Positions 49,366 to 61,729 are shown, counted from the first letter of the stretch. The stretch: 64,000 nucleotides of DNA from Haliotis asinina (GCF_037392515.1 NC_090292.1:44071747-44135746); one strand, 5' to 3'. Made by a program: numbers and translations. The notes: a model not told the origin generated them from the sequence alone.

Positions 49366-49450
49366 CTTCCATGCAAGTCTTTCGACAGCCTTCATTCACA
49401 CATTCGGAAGTCTCATTGCAGACCTCAGATCCACAGGATGCAGTGGTGAC
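49366..49450 (-). CDS. small Cys-rich exon, possible part of the ankyrin gene
   Basis: Acceptor TTTCTCTCTAAAG, donor GAAG|GTAGGT; 85 bp, phase 0 to phase 1. It encodes six cysteines in 28 residues (SCGSEVCNETSEC, then CRKTC), like a half EGF or disulphide knot. The end phase fits the ankyrin exon (phase 1) and the start phase fits the exon ending at 52075. Confidence 0.5.
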
Positions 49451-50440
49451 CTTTAGAGAGAAATAAATATATCCCTCTACTGTCAGCATAATTCAAAGAC
49501 GTCATGTTGATACATGACCTTTGAAGAGAACGTTTTAGGTCATGCCTACCACAGGCATCATCTCAACGTTTGTACCAGGGGTTAGCTAAACATTATCAGC
49601 TAAACGGTGTTTAGCAAGGGTGTATGGGACTGTATATAAGGGAATACAGAATTTACAAGGGCCTCACATTCCCGTACACACTTTCAAAACACTCTGTGGC
49701 GACTATTTATAACCCTTACAATCTCTTTACTTAACTTATCTTCTAAAACCAGATATCGTTCACTTTTTGGCAGAATGAGACGCAAAAAGTTTCGGCTTAA
49801 TTTATCCTGATTGGTCATAAAGGGAGAATGGCTTAGTTTATGGTAAAAATGATTGAATTTGGTTGTGGTTAGCAACAAGTGAAATACAGAAACATGTGAT
49901 TTTTTGCATACTTTTTGTTGGACACAAACAAATAAGAAATCATGGCAACAACTTTACTGCGCAGGTTAAGCTCATCGATTTGTTTACGAAAAGTGAACGA
50001 AGACTACATCTGAATTATATTGTCAATTTTTAACACCCTATGCCGGCTGTAACATAGGATTTTTATCATCATGTGTCAACACAATTTTTATCATGACACA
50101 TATTACCACGGACCTTTGCCCATATATACTTTGAGTATGGCATGCCATAGCGTTTAACTCGACATATGTCAAGGTAGAATAGGCATAGGAACGAACTTAC
50201 CTCAAATCATGCTTATTGTATAAGTTTACACCAGGTGCACCAAGGCCATTAATTCAACATGTTTCGAAAAGGAAAGTTCCTAGACGCTCATTACTACACA
50301 CTCCAATATAGATTTTCTGTATGAAATGTGAAGCAAATGGCTTGAATCAATATGTGTCTGTACACAGAGAAAAATAAGAGTCATCAGAAGATGACATATC
50401 CCGCCGGCCCCTCCATATTTGAAATAACAAATCATCTGAC
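49451..50440. other. intronic or intergenic, nothing recognised
   Basis: No supported feature. Short ORFs lack domains. Confidence 0.35.
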
Positions 50441-50449
50441 AATAATTAC

Positions 50450-51070
50450 TTGATGTTTTTTAGACTAAGTTTGAATCGTTTCCACGGAAGTCATGAAAAA
50501 TATAAATGCCATATATTTGTAAGCGGCAAAAGGCACCACTTCAAGATCTGTCTCACATATCTGCCAAGATCTGTTGATAGATATGAAATGGTTTTCAAGT
50601 TATGCTCCGGAAACGAAGCCCATCCCTCCATTTTGAGACTAAGTCCGAAATGTTTCCATGGACACCGGGTAAAATTACTAGCAAAAGGCACCACTCATCC
50701 TCAAATATTTGCCGGAAACGAAGCCCATCCCTCCATTTTGAGATTAAGTCAGAATCGTTTCCATGGAAACCCAGCAAATGATAAATCAGAAAAACATCCG
50801 CAAATAGCAAAAGGTACCACTCTGCGCTCTGTCTCACTTATCTGCCAAGATTTGTTGAATGAAATTACAAAGTTGTCGAGTTGTGCTCCGGAAACGAACA
50901 ACTCCGGACTACCCAACAAAACGTTCCATGGAAAAAGAAATAAAGAAAACAAATGCCAAATGTTCAGGTTAATACATCTGTCAACTTTGGTCTAAAAATA
51001 TTGATCGGTTTTTGTGTTATGCCCCTGAAAAGAAATGATTACGGGCGGACAGACAGACAGAAGAGGCGTC
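50450..51070. repeat. dispersed tandem repeat, units of about 110-180 bp
   Basis: GCTCCGGAAACGAAGCCC or close variants recur at 50600, 50715 and 50885, with GTTTCCATGGA and AAAAGGCACCACT(C) between them. Another piece lies inside LINE A2 at 48150. The end GGCGGACAGACAGACAG is of a kind often seen in molluscan repeats. The 181-codon ORF across it is not credible as a gene. Confidence 0.75.
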
Positions 51071-51224
51071 GACTATACCCCACAGCCCCCAATATCACAT
51101 AATAGAAAACTCTCTCTAACTCCCTCTCTCCCAGACACACACCACACACACATAACTATGCACAACTATACAGTTTGACACAACACACATAAAATCCCAT
51201 ACACTCAACATACAAACGTAGCTT

Positions 51225-51266
51225 GGCATAGCATAGCATAGCATAGCATAGCGTAGCATAGCACGC
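51225..51266. repeat. (GCATA)n microsatellite
   Basis: About seven GCATA units with one G substitution (GCGTA). Confidence 0.95.
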
Positions 51267-51518
51267 ACGAACAAGCACATACCTATCTACCTAAACCCCT
51301 ACCTGATTTACACAGATGTGTAAGTATTGAATACATATATAAGATGAGTACAGATATAAGTCCTTTATATCAACACATGATCTTTCACCGTTCAAAGGTG
51401 TAGAATGAAATCTGAGTGTTCTCAAAGGTAACAACTGTAATAGCTATGTCGTCACCATCAGTAAGAGGTAGTGGCAGTTAGTTTTGGCACAAAAACCCAA
51501 TTTTGAGTGATGCAAATG

Positions 51519-51797
51519 TATTAAAGCGTGGGGGGTAGAACAAGACCTCAGCAACCCATGCTTGCCATAAAAGGCGACTATGCTTGTCGTAAGAGGCGAC
51601 TAACGGGATCGGGTGGTCAGGCTCGCTGACTTGGTTGACACATGTCATCGGTTCCCAATTGCGCAGATCGATGCTCATGTTGTTGATCACTGGATTGTAT
51701 GGTCCAGACTCGATTATTTACAGACCGGTGCCATATAGCTGGAATATTGCTGAGTGCGGCATAAAACTAAACTCACTCATTCACTATTAAAGGGTGG
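51519..51797 (+). mobile_element. full-length SINE with 13-bp target duplication
   Basis: Body 51532-51784 (253 bp), between TATTAAAGCGTGG (51519-51531) and TATTAAAGGGTGG (51785-51797), one mismatch. It starts GGGGTAGAACAAGACCTCAG and ends GCGGCATAAAACTAAACTCACTCATTCAC. This is the best copy to define the family. The head lacks a clear tRNA-like A/B box pair, so its RNA origin is undecided. Confidence 0.93.
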
Positions 51798-52074
51798 CAC
51801 GAAGTGACCGATTTTCCAAGTTCAGTCAGAGGAATGTGATCAATACAATAAACGTAGTGACAAAGACTAGAAGCACTTGAATCTAGGAAGACCCAGAAGT
51901 GGACACTATACTAAAGATCAGCCCAGCTCTCATCCACAAAGGGAAAAGTTTGATTTTCATCATCGAGTCCAGGGATCATATTGTAAGTTAAAACACCGTC
52001 TCTGAGAACGCACGTGGCCTAAAAACAGATGCAGAAACCACCCCAAAGAAAATTGTGACAGAAACATAACTTAC
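51798..52074 (-). other. putative intron side of the Cys-rich exon
   Basis: Follows the donor of the 52075-52273 exon on the minus strand. No other feature seen. Confidence 0.35.
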
Positions 52075-52273
52075 ACTCTGATGATTCTTTGGACTGGTAC
52101 TGGATTCACTCGTTTCCTCAGTCTTCTTGGACTCCACACATGTTCGACGACAAGATGCTAATATGAAGGAGTGTCCAATACATTCAGACTGGCACAATTT
52201 CATGTCAACATTTCTGAGAACGACAGATCTGCTCTTCGTCTTCTGTGTAAACTGAAGTCCACATTTCATTGTG
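52075..52273 (-). CDS. Cys-rich extracellular-type exon (PAN-like?)
   Basis: Acceptor GATTTCCACATGCAG, donor AGT|GTAAGT; 199 bp, phase 2 to phase 0. It encodes KCGLQFTQKTKSRSVV, then DMKLCQSECIGHSF, then ASCRRTC and a Ser/Thr-rich end. The CxxxC..hSF pattern recalls the centre of PAN/apple domains, which is a weak match. No signal-peptide exon was found upstream. Confidence 0.45.
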
Positions 52274-52899
52274 CTGCATGTGGAAATCACGACTATTAGG
52301 TAAACATATGATCTTAAAACAGGCTTCTTCCAGCCGTCGTTTGAACACAACATCAACATCATGAAGTGTACACAGAAGAATGGACACTCCACACACTGAC
52401 TTGAGGACTACTGGTGGCAGGTACAAAATGATTGGATGACTACTTGAGGGAGGTACTCAATGATTGGAGGACAACTGGAGACAGGTTGACACTGATTATA
52501 TGACGACTGGAGGCAGTTAAACAACTGGTAGGAGTTTACATCATTGCGAAATGAATATTTATATGACACACTTTGTTTTGACCCACGTGGAATTTTCGAT
52601 GTAACTTTGGTGAGTGGGCAACAATCGAGGAAGTTATGAAGATAACTGAACTGCTTAAAGGTCTACAACAACGATATGGGCAATGTATCGGGTGAAACAG
52701 ATCCAATTTAAGTAGTTAGTACAATCTGTTGCTGTTTCAAAAACACCTCACGCCGAACACCAATGATAGTTTTGTTATCTGCACCATGCAGTCAGCATAC
52801 CCATCAGTATCCCAAACTACACACCATCAACATCCGAATTGACCGGTCACATATGCAGTCACCTACACAGACTGGACACATACACTGTCACCATTTCAA

Positions 52900-52970
52900 A
52901 AGGGAAGCTACCTGCATAGACCCTGGCTGGATTTACACAATCCCTTCAGTCACTGGCTTTTAGAAGTTCG
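52900..52970 (-). mobile_element. short LINE 3'-UTR fragment
   Basis: GCTACCTGCATAGACCCTGG, CTGGATTTACACAATCCCTT and CAGTCACTGGCTTT match LINE-A1 at 39567-39620. Confidence 0.7.
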
Positions 52971-54243
52971 CATTGAAACTCTGGAGCTTGACTGCGCGGA
53001 TATTAAATTACAAGCCACACGATTTTGAAGTTCACAATGGAGCCAATGTTGGCAAATGGGAGATGGAATAATGTAATCTTGCTTAGATTCGAGACACTAC
53101 GGGCAGCAGTGAAATTTGAGAACTAATATTCTGGAGTTCTTCGTGATGTTTTGGTAAGCCTGTGTCGGGAAGTTCCATGCGGTTGTTGTATCCTGTATTG
53201 CATTCCTGAAGTCTGTCGTTTAAAATGTCCTTCTGAGTGACAATAGAAATAATGTACTATACTCAAAGCAGTGTTGCATAGGAACACCTGCCACATCACA
53301 TTTGATAATATCAAGTGATTTCTCAAACGATTTGCTCCATATTTACAGAAATGGATAGTGTTTGGGGGTAGAAATGTAAAAAAAAAATGAAAGTAAATCT
53401 TTTTACAAGTTTTCAAAAAAAAAAACAATTTGTGAAATACCATACCCCTACATTGACAATAGGCAAACTGGGGGCAGCAATTGTCCTAGTCATATTTAGG
53501 ATCTGTTTCTTTGTGTTTGGGGAATGGAAACATGGTATTTCGGCCAAAAGGTTTAACTGGACTTCACGAGTAATAATGACAACATATTGTGCAGTAATCA
53601 TCTGATAGGAAATTGAGTTCCATTATTCACTCAGCTCAAAAAGAAGACCCAATAGAAATAACCAAGTCTTATACATATTTAGATATAAGCATAACGGTTG
53701 AAAACCAAACGCAAAACGTCACAAGATGTATACCTGTGGACGGCCAGGCATAGGTATTGGTTTTCGTTGTGTGACGGGGTAGCATAGTTCATATGCATGT
53801 TGGCTTTATTTTCAATATCTGAAATGACTAGTAAACAAAGGCATTATTGATGCCTTATGGTCACCATCTGCATGAAATATACTGGGAGCTAAATTGATTC
53901 TTTTGAGCATATTGTGTTTTTTCTTTTTTTTTTTTTTATGTTTTATTTTGTAATTTGAATTGCTGTGGGTTTGAATGACACTTTTCTATCACAGTACTAA
54001 TGCATTAGCAGCAGGCCTTTAAGGCAGTACTTTACAGTTGACTCCCTTTGGTGCGTGACTCTTGGTAAACACGACGCTGATTCCAAGGATCTCTGGAATG
54101 CTTAAGAATCAGTGGTGTATACATTATGCTGGCTGTTGTGTTAATGGGACACACACACACGAACTTACTCTCGGAGTAATGCTGGTGTTGTGTCATCATT
54201 CGGCCTGTCTACATCTGTTAGTCAGTTCGTCTAATTATCAGTG
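52971..54243. other. intergenic, nothing recognised
   Basis: Poly-A and poly-T runs at 53378-53425 and 53920-53940. No gene or named repeat found. Confidence 0.4.
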
Positions 54244-55778
54244 GTACCCATGGCGAGCCACCTCCTTGTGGTGGGTGCTTGGTAACGCTACGTGCTCGCC
54301 AATGCCTCGTTGTGGACCCAGGGGCATATTTAGTCCATCAACACCTTCGCCACGGGTTGCGTCCCGTGCCGGTGGAGCACGGTAGTCTGGGGGTTGAGGG
54401 CAGTGGGAGCCGGTAACCATGTTCCCTTTGCTGAACACATCCCTTACTTAACTAGACGGATGGTAGAACTGGCCCGGCTCTATCAATGAGCTGGTCACGC
54501 CAAGCCCTGAGCTACTAAACGGTGCTCAAAACTGATTCAAACCTTGTCTTGATTATTCACCCTTAGCAAAATTATTTTGATCTCATTTCAAATGCATAAT
54601 TTCATGCATGTTTGTGCCTAGGGTCGTATGTCCAGAATTTTATCCTTCCGCTGAAGTGTATCATCAGGGTATCCTTGGAGCTGCAAGTCAGAGACACGCT
54701 TGTGTTTAGCATTGCCCTTGTGATACTCTGTGGTGGGTGGGAGCTCGGATGGTGAACCTTTCCACAATAACTATGGCTTAAGAAACTCTTATTGCCAAAA
54801 AGAAACGTCCACGTGAAACTGATCAGGATGTTGATGATCAGCGACTGGCCACTTCCACTGACTACTGGTCACGTTTCATTGTCATTAAGACCATTGACAA
54901 AACACCATTAAAGCTGAACCTTTTTGCTATATCAAAAACCTGCAATGCATTGCAGGGGATGTTAAAACCATTAAACAATTACGGACGGGTGCACTTCTGG
55001 TTCAATGCAGTAGAAGACAACAGGCAACCAACCTGCTGTCAACTGACACATTTGTCAGCATTCCTGTCTCAACCCACTGGACGCTTAACACAAGCAAGTG
55101 TATAGTAGGAGACCGTGATAGACTTTTTACTGACATGTTTGAAATAGGTATTGTTAAACGCTTCACAACCCGGAAGAATAATGAAACCCATCGAACCACT
55201 ACTTATCTGTTCTCTTTCTCCACTCCGACTTCTCCAAAATCAATACAGGCTGGCTACTGGCATGTCAAAGTGGAGGCATACATACCAAATTTACTAGGAT
55301 GTTTTCAGTGCCAGAAGTATGGTTTGGTGTCAGTACCTGCACATTGTCTGTTGTGTGTGCTCACTGCGGTGAGAAAACACACACAACAGAAGATTGTGAC
55401 AGTGACTTTTAAAAATGCACCAACTGCTCAGGCGACTATTCCTCATTTTCTAAACAGTGTCCCTTTTTATAAATTGGAAAGAGCAAATGGAGTTAAACAG
55501 AATAAAGTTTACTCAAAATATCAGTTTTCCTGAGGCAAAAAAAAAAAAAACGGTAAAGAGAGCTGATCTTCCAGAAAGTTATGCTACAGTAGCAAAGACA
55601 TCATTGGAGTTTAGTTCTGAAAAAAAAAGAGAATCATCCACAGGCTGCCAAGACGGAATTTTAAAAATGCTAACTGGGCATTGCTTGCAACACTGTGTGC
55701 TGAAAAACTTAAACTTGAACATTTTATTGACGCTCCCGATGCTATTAAATGTCGGATGAACTAAATTCCAGAGTGTAT

Positions 55779-56052
55779 ACCAAATTCCTCCTGGCGATCT
55801 GTAACTTTTTCATGCTGTATTGTCCTTATAGTTGAAATGTTTTAATCTAATTACTACTTTTATATTCTCTGTTAAATTCTAGTTGGTTTTACTGTACTTC
55901 CTTGGCAGATCTTTATAACGTGCCATTAATTAATATGTTGTTTTGTAACTAATTGCTCCCGTCACGATATGGCTAAAATATTGCCGATGTGAAGTTAAAT
56001 ATTCACTCACTCACTCACTCACTCACTCACTCACTCACTCACCAAATTCCTC
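55779..56052 (+). mobile_element. nested LINE 3'-end insertion with 12-bp target duplication
   Basis: 55791-56040 (250 bp) ends in about 12 ACTC units and is flanked by ACCAAATTCCTC at 55779-55790 and 56041-56052. Removing it restores the host frame around IPNSSA...HIRKPWF. Confidence 0.93.
56001..56042. repeat. (ACTC)n tail of the nested LINE
   Basis: Uninterrupted TCAC units forming the 3' tail of the element. Confidence 0.95.
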
Positions 56053-57339
56053 TGCAGTTCCACATATTCGAAAACCATGGTTCAACGGTTACTGCAAACA
56101 AGCTAGGATGCAAGGGAAAAAGCACAACATTATTTCCGTCGCCGTCCTATGATGCATAATTTAAATAAATTCAAGATTTTAAATGCTAAAGGGTGGCGTA
56201 CTTTTGATCAGAATAAACGCAAATCTTGACATAATTACGTATCCAAAATAAATTCTCAGACACCCATGTCCAAGGTATAAAATCAAAGGTAAAGGATCAA
56301 ACGGATCCATCTCATTATATTTTATTAACTGGCTGTGTTTGCAAGACCATGGAACACATGATAAATATTCGACTTGTTTGGTACTTGGAAACAAATATCC
56401 TTATAACAGATATACAGTGTGGTTTCTGTAAAAACAGAAGTACTGTCGATCACGTAGTGCGTTTGGAATCATTTGTGAAAAACACGCTGATTAATAAACA
56501 ACATGCTGTGTCTGTCTCGAAAAAGCACAACCTGGTATTTTAAGAGATTTACATGATTGCATGAACCCAATTAAATCCCTTAAAGCCAAATGCCTGAAGG
56601 CATTCAATTTATTAAAGGTTGTTTCAAATTCAAATGGGGAGGGGATCAAACTACCCTCCTTCACTTATATAGATCACTGGTCCGATCTAATCTTGATTAC
56701 GGCTCAATCGTGAATTGTGCAGCTTGTCAAAGCAGCCTAAAACTACTTCATCCTGTGCACCACCAAGGCTTAAGACTTTGTCTTGGTTCTTTCAGAACCT
56801 CTTCTATCGACAGTCTATACGTCGAAGCTGATGAGCCTTCTCTCATCTTACGTCTCTTTTGGAGAGCGACAAGCTATGTGCCCTAGAATGGACGTTTTCC
56901 ATGTTTTCGAGAGACCCATGTTTATTGAACAATTGTATTTTATTTTGTGACCCTATAGAAGGTCTGCCACTTTGTTGTTTTGAAGCATCAGGCTTAGGCT
57001 TAGGTTTACTTTTCATAGTTTGCTGACTATCAGCTGTCGATTGAGACTTTCAGAGGGACTGAAGTGATGATGATTTGTGATCAGAAGAAGACTTTGATGT
57101 ACTAGGATGCACTTCCTCAGTCTGAGATGATATAGCAGGGTACAAAAGCTGTGGAGAATCACAATTTACCCATGTCAAGGTAGTTTGGCATTTTGTTAGT
57201 GATTTTGTTATTTTACAGCTAGACTCCAGTGATGTTCAGATCTTTTTACAAGTTTTTTGGCCTCCGAAAAAGAGATATTTTGAGTAAATTTTATTTTGTT
57301 GATCTCCATTTGGTCTTTACAAGTAGGACATTGTTTAGA

Positions 57340-58030
57340 AAATGAAGAATGGTCGCCTGAGCAATTGGAGCACTTTTTAAAATTACTGTCACAATCTTCT
57401 GTTGTGTGTCTCTTCTCACTTCAGTGAGCACACACAACAAACAATGTGCAAGTACTTACACCGTGTCCATATTTCTGGCATTTAAAACACATGAGCGGGT
57501 TGGGAATGTATGTATCAATCTGAATGTTACAGTATTTGGAGAGGAAAAAGTAAACAGATACGTATTGGTTTGGATGGTTTCACTGTTTCTCCGAAAAGCA
57601 CTAACGTTAAGTACACCTTGATCCTTCATTTCAGATCCTATATCAAGGTCCGACATGTCAGCAAACAATCGATCTCTAACGATACTTTTGCTTGTGTTCA
57701 AAGTTTTGTGAGCAGAAACCGTGACTGGAATGCCAAGGAAAGATTTGATGTTCATCAGGTTGGTTGATTGTTGGTTTTTAGTGCATTCAACTAACAGAGC
57801 GCCCGAACTCGTACGTAAGCGTCCAATGTTTTTCACATCTCCAGCAATACCTTGAATACCTTCGGAGACAGCAAATGGGTTAAGCTTTAACGGTGTCTTG
57901 TCAGGAGTCTCAATCACAACGGAACGCGGCCAATACTCAATCAATGCAGACGGTCTATGGTCAGTATCATCAGGGTCAGTTTCAAATAAACGTTTTTGTA
58001 TTTTTTTTCGCGTGGAATTTCATACGCCAT
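57340..58030 (-). pseudogene. LINE-A5 ORF1
   Basis: Starts near 58030 (MAYEIP). A frameshift leads into the 57944-57456 frame with YWPRSVVIETPDKTPLKLNP, GIQGIAGDVKNIGRLR and VTVSAHKTLNTSKS. The zinc knuckles are in other frames (CF/LK and CAH at 57490-57400). Closely related to LINE-A1 ORF1. Confidence 0.85.
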
Positions 58031-58749
58031 GGTTAGTTAAATCTGGTTCATCATCCGAGCTCCCCACCCACCATGGAGTATCACAAGGACAATGCTAAAG
58101 TAAGCGGGTCTCCAACTTGCAGCACCAAGGATAGCCGGATGACATACTCCAGCAGAAGAATTAAAAGATTAATAATTGTACCAGATTGGCCCATGAGCCA
58201 CCACCTTCTGGGCATACGAATCTAGGCAAAAACATGAATTTGTAAAATTGAAATTTAGAAAGTAAAACAAGCGGCCAAGACCTAATGATATACATATAAG
58301 AATTATCAAAATTTTTTGCAACATTACATAAGGTAATGCTCAGGGCTTGGCGTGACCAGCCGATTGGTTGAACCGGTCCCATTCAACCACCCGTCTAGGT
58401 GAAGTAAGGGTCGAAGGTGTGTGTTGAGTAAAGGGAAGACGATTACAGGCCCCTATTGCCCTCAACCCCCGGACTCCCGTCCTCCACCGACACAGGGCCG
58501 CAAGCCATGGCAAACGGGTTGGTGGACCAAATATCCCTCCAGGTCCACAAAGGGGGTGAACGGCTCTCAGCGTTACCCAGCACCCACCACGAGGAGGTGG
58601 CCGTTCACGGGTGCCTACTGACAAATAAACTTGGCGAAACTGTAGACAAACACTCATCTCCATTAAATTATATTCATGAGTTTAAAAAGTATCAGAAACA
58701 ACAGGAAAAGAAAAAACAAAACAAAACAATTTTACCCCAGACAATGGTG

Positions 58750-59683
58750 AAGTTTGTAATGAATTGTTTTCACTACATGAGCTCCATACCGCCCTTGAGC
58801 AGGTTCATGATACAGCAACAGGAGCTGATGATATCCACTATCAGCTCTTGAAGCATTTGCCCGAGTCGTATTTGGAAATGCTGCTAAATATATTTGATAC
58901 TTATCATGGACTTCGGGGAATTTCCCCAAATCCTGGCTTAATTCCATTGTGGTTCCCATTTCAAACCCTGACTGGGATCATTCTGATCCGTCTAATTACA
59001 GACCAATCTCTTTAACAAGTTGTGTCTGTAAAACCATGGAACGAATGGTAAACAATAGATTAACATGGTGTCTTGACACCAATAACCTTATCACAAATAT
59101 TCAATGTGGTTTCAGGAAAAATCGTAGTACCATTGATCATTTTGTACGTCCAGAATCCTTTGTTAAAACTGCTCTAGTCAATAAACAACATGATGTTTCA
59201 ATTTTCTTTGATATTGAGAAAACTTATGATACGACCTGGAAGAATGGCATTTTGAAGGATCTACAAGATCTTGGTTTGAGAGGCCGTTTGCCTCTATTTA
59301 TATCACAGTTTTTACAAGACAACATGCTGTGTCTATCTTTTTTGGATCTTGAGAAAGCATATGACACAACCTGGAAATACGACATTTTCAGAGATTTACA
59401 TGATTTCGGCTTGCGAGGTCGTTTGCCTCAATTCATAGCCAACTTTACACATAACAGACAATTTGAAGTCCGAGTGGATTCTACCCTCTCTGACCATTGT
59501 AATCAGGATGAGGGTGTTGCACGAGGCAGTATCGTGTCTGTAACATTTTTTAGTATAAAGATAAATAGTTTTTCAAAAGTTTTAAATGATTCAATCGATC
59601 GGTCGTTGTGTGTGGATGATTTTAATATTTCTTGTCGTGGTAAAAATATGCATACTATTGAACGCCAACTGCAGTTATGTTGA
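58750..59683 (+). pseudogene. LINE-A5 reverse transcriptase with duplicated palm motif
   Basis: Frames give ATGADDIHYQLLKHLP, then after an indel near 58950 NYRPISLTSCVCKTMERMV and IQCGFRKNRSTIDHFV, followed by FFDIEKTYDTTWKNGILK and, 38 residues later, FLDLEKAYDTTWKYDIFR. The segment with the first catalytic Asp is thus present twice, in slightly different versions. QDEGVARGS, CVDDFNISC and the rest follow once. The change of PQG to ARG and later stops show it is dead. Confidence 0.88.
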
Positions 59684-59789
59684 AATAAAATAAATAAATG
59701 TTGTCTTGAAAACGGCTTCAAAGTCAAAACTAATTGCATACATTTTGCCGTAATTATAAACCACATAAAGACCCAGAACTGGCTGTCAG

Positions 59790-60577
59790 TCCAGATTTGA
59801 AGAGGTTAATTTAAGACGGTGTCGTATGGGCCATACACGATATACTCATGCATACCTATTAAAGGGTGAGGATCCTCCGTTTTGTATCCCTTGCGATGAG
59901 AGAGTCACGGTCAAGCATATTTTGCTTGACTGTGTTGAATTCTCCATCACAAGGGATAAGTACTTTACAATTAAAACAATTAAAGGTCTTTTTACCAGCG
60001 TTTGTTCTGATTTAATTATTGCTCTTTTTGAATTGATTTTTTGGTTGAATGTTGAATAATATGTTGTGTAAATATATGTATTTTAATGATTGGTAGTTTG
60101 GATTGGTAACTTGAATTGTTAGTGGCTGAACCCTGAAAAGGGGGTTTAAGTATTGTAAAATTATTGTCCTCCTGAGGGCCTACGTAAGTCCAAAAACTTT
60201 CAGATCTATGTGAACTTCCCAGGCTGTTTAAACGTAGAATTCTGGTTGTTTTAATTTTGGCTAACTTTTCCTGCAACCGCCAACATCTGAAGGGATGGTG
60301 TAAATCCAACTAGGGTGCATGTAGGCAGCAAAGGTACTGTAAGTCCTCATGGTCCCCAGTATGGAGATGTACCTAATGTTTGCGATCTATAGCGTGTTTT
60401 TATATTGTATTGTCTGAATAGTAATATGGTTTTAACTTTCCTTGCTAGTTTTAAATCAAATTGTGATATTCTAGTTACACTGGCCTTCGTTGGCAGATTG
60501 TATCACATGCATATATTTCATTTAAATGTTTAATGTTCTCGTCCGAGATATGGCCGATGTGACGTTAAATATTAACT
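59790..60577 (+). pseudogene. LINE-A5 C-terminal zinc motif and 3' UTR
   Basis: CQSRFEE, then RRCRMGHTRYTHAYLLKGED and CIPCDERVTVKHILLDC, then a stop at 60057 and the 3' UTR. RNase H is deleted between 59770 and 59790. Confidence 0.85.
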
Positions 60578-61142
60578 CTTATTCTTATTATGATTTCTTA
60601 TACTTTTTGTCACGGCAAATGATTAACCGTAACAATTGTCTGTCAACTAAAGTTAGATCGTGCAGAGGTTTGCGTACATATCATCTATTTTTTATGGCAA
60701 GGAATAATAACGTATCGAATTCAGTGACGTGCAACAACAAATATGATGAACCTGAATAGATTAGGTAACGTAGTTACATCTAATATGTAGATTTTGTTAC
60801 TCCTGACTGACTGTAGGCAATGGAATGTGGCGAAGTTCCTAAATGCGGGCATAATGACATTCAAAGAGAAGGAAGAGGATGCCGGGAAAGAGAGTGAAAA
60901 TAATACCCTAAATAATGCGCAATAGTTCTCAAGCAAGACCATTACAGACAAATACACAGGCTCGTCCACTGATTTATGTAACTTTATGTTATTATTATAG
61001 TCACATCTCCGTGAAAAGTGTACACCTCGACAAATGTATCACACATTTTAAGTTTTCACCAGATGATATCAATTCCCTTTATTTAATATACTACACCTTC
61101 TGTGAACATAATATCACAAAACGTAACTTGTTTCGAACTGCT
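60578..61142. other. intergenic, nothing recognised
   Basis: Short sequence between two LINE copies; AT-rich, no feature. Confidence 0.4.
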
Positions 61143-61729
61143 TGGGCACCCGTCAATGGCCACCTGCTCGTGGTGGCTGGGTAGCGCCAAGAGCCATTCA
61201 CCCCCGTCGTGGACCCGGGGGGATGTTTGGTCCACCAACCCGTTTGCCGTGGGTTGCGGCCCTGTGTCGGCGGAGGAAGGGATCCTGGTGGTTGAGGGCA
61301 ATAGGGACCCGTGACCGTGTTCCTGTTGCTCAATACCCCACTTTGGCCCTGACGTCGCCTAGACGGGTGGTCGAATGGCCCCGTTCGACCAATCGGATGG
61401 TCACGCCAAGACCTGTGCGTGGATTATTTATGTAATTGCACAGATTTGATTTTGTACTGTTACAATTTTGGTCTTGGCTTTTTCATTCACATAAAACTTT
61501 TAGATTTGAAAACGGATGTTATGAACTTTGCCTAGAGTCTTATACCCAGAAGGCGATGGCTCATGGGCCAATCTGTTGGATTGATTAATGATGAAGTAAC
61601 CTTCTGCTGGAGTATACCATTCCAGTATCGTTGGTGCTGCCAGTTGGAGAGCCACTGGTATATAGCATTGTCCATGTGATACTCGGTAGAGGGTGGAGAG
61701 CTGCGATGGTGAACTTTCTGTTATTAACC

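Larger units (their letters stand above)
54246..56859 (+). mobile_element. LINE copy A4, internally deleted, with nested LINE tail
   Basis: 5' UTR 54246-54520; ORF1 from about 54774 (decayed, FWPRF-like to knuckle region at 55290-55440). The sequence then passes from the ORF1 end (near 55650) straight into ORF2 (ANWALLATLCAEKLKLEHF), so the endonuclease is lost. After the nested insert, HIRKPWFN (56077), CVCKTMEHMINIRL and IQCGFCKNRSTVDH (RT) follow with another deletion. It ends at 56859 against copy A5. Confidence 0.85.
56860..60577 (+). mobile_element. LINE copy A5 with inverted 5' part (twin-priming-like)
   Basis: 56860-58617 is the 5' portion (5' UTR and ORF1) in minus orientation. It is followed at once by 58618-60577, the ORF2-to-tail portion in plus orientation. 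Reading plus, the antisense piece runs from the ORF1 end to the exact 5' end of the element and joins the sense piece, which is the arrangement predicted for twin priming. No clear target duplication was found. The 3' end GATGTGACGTTAAATATTAA lies near 60555. Confidence 0.75.

Noticed and set aside
50450..50995. 181-codon ORF as a gene
   Set aside because: It lies entirely in a dispersed tandem repeat and encodes its translation several times over.
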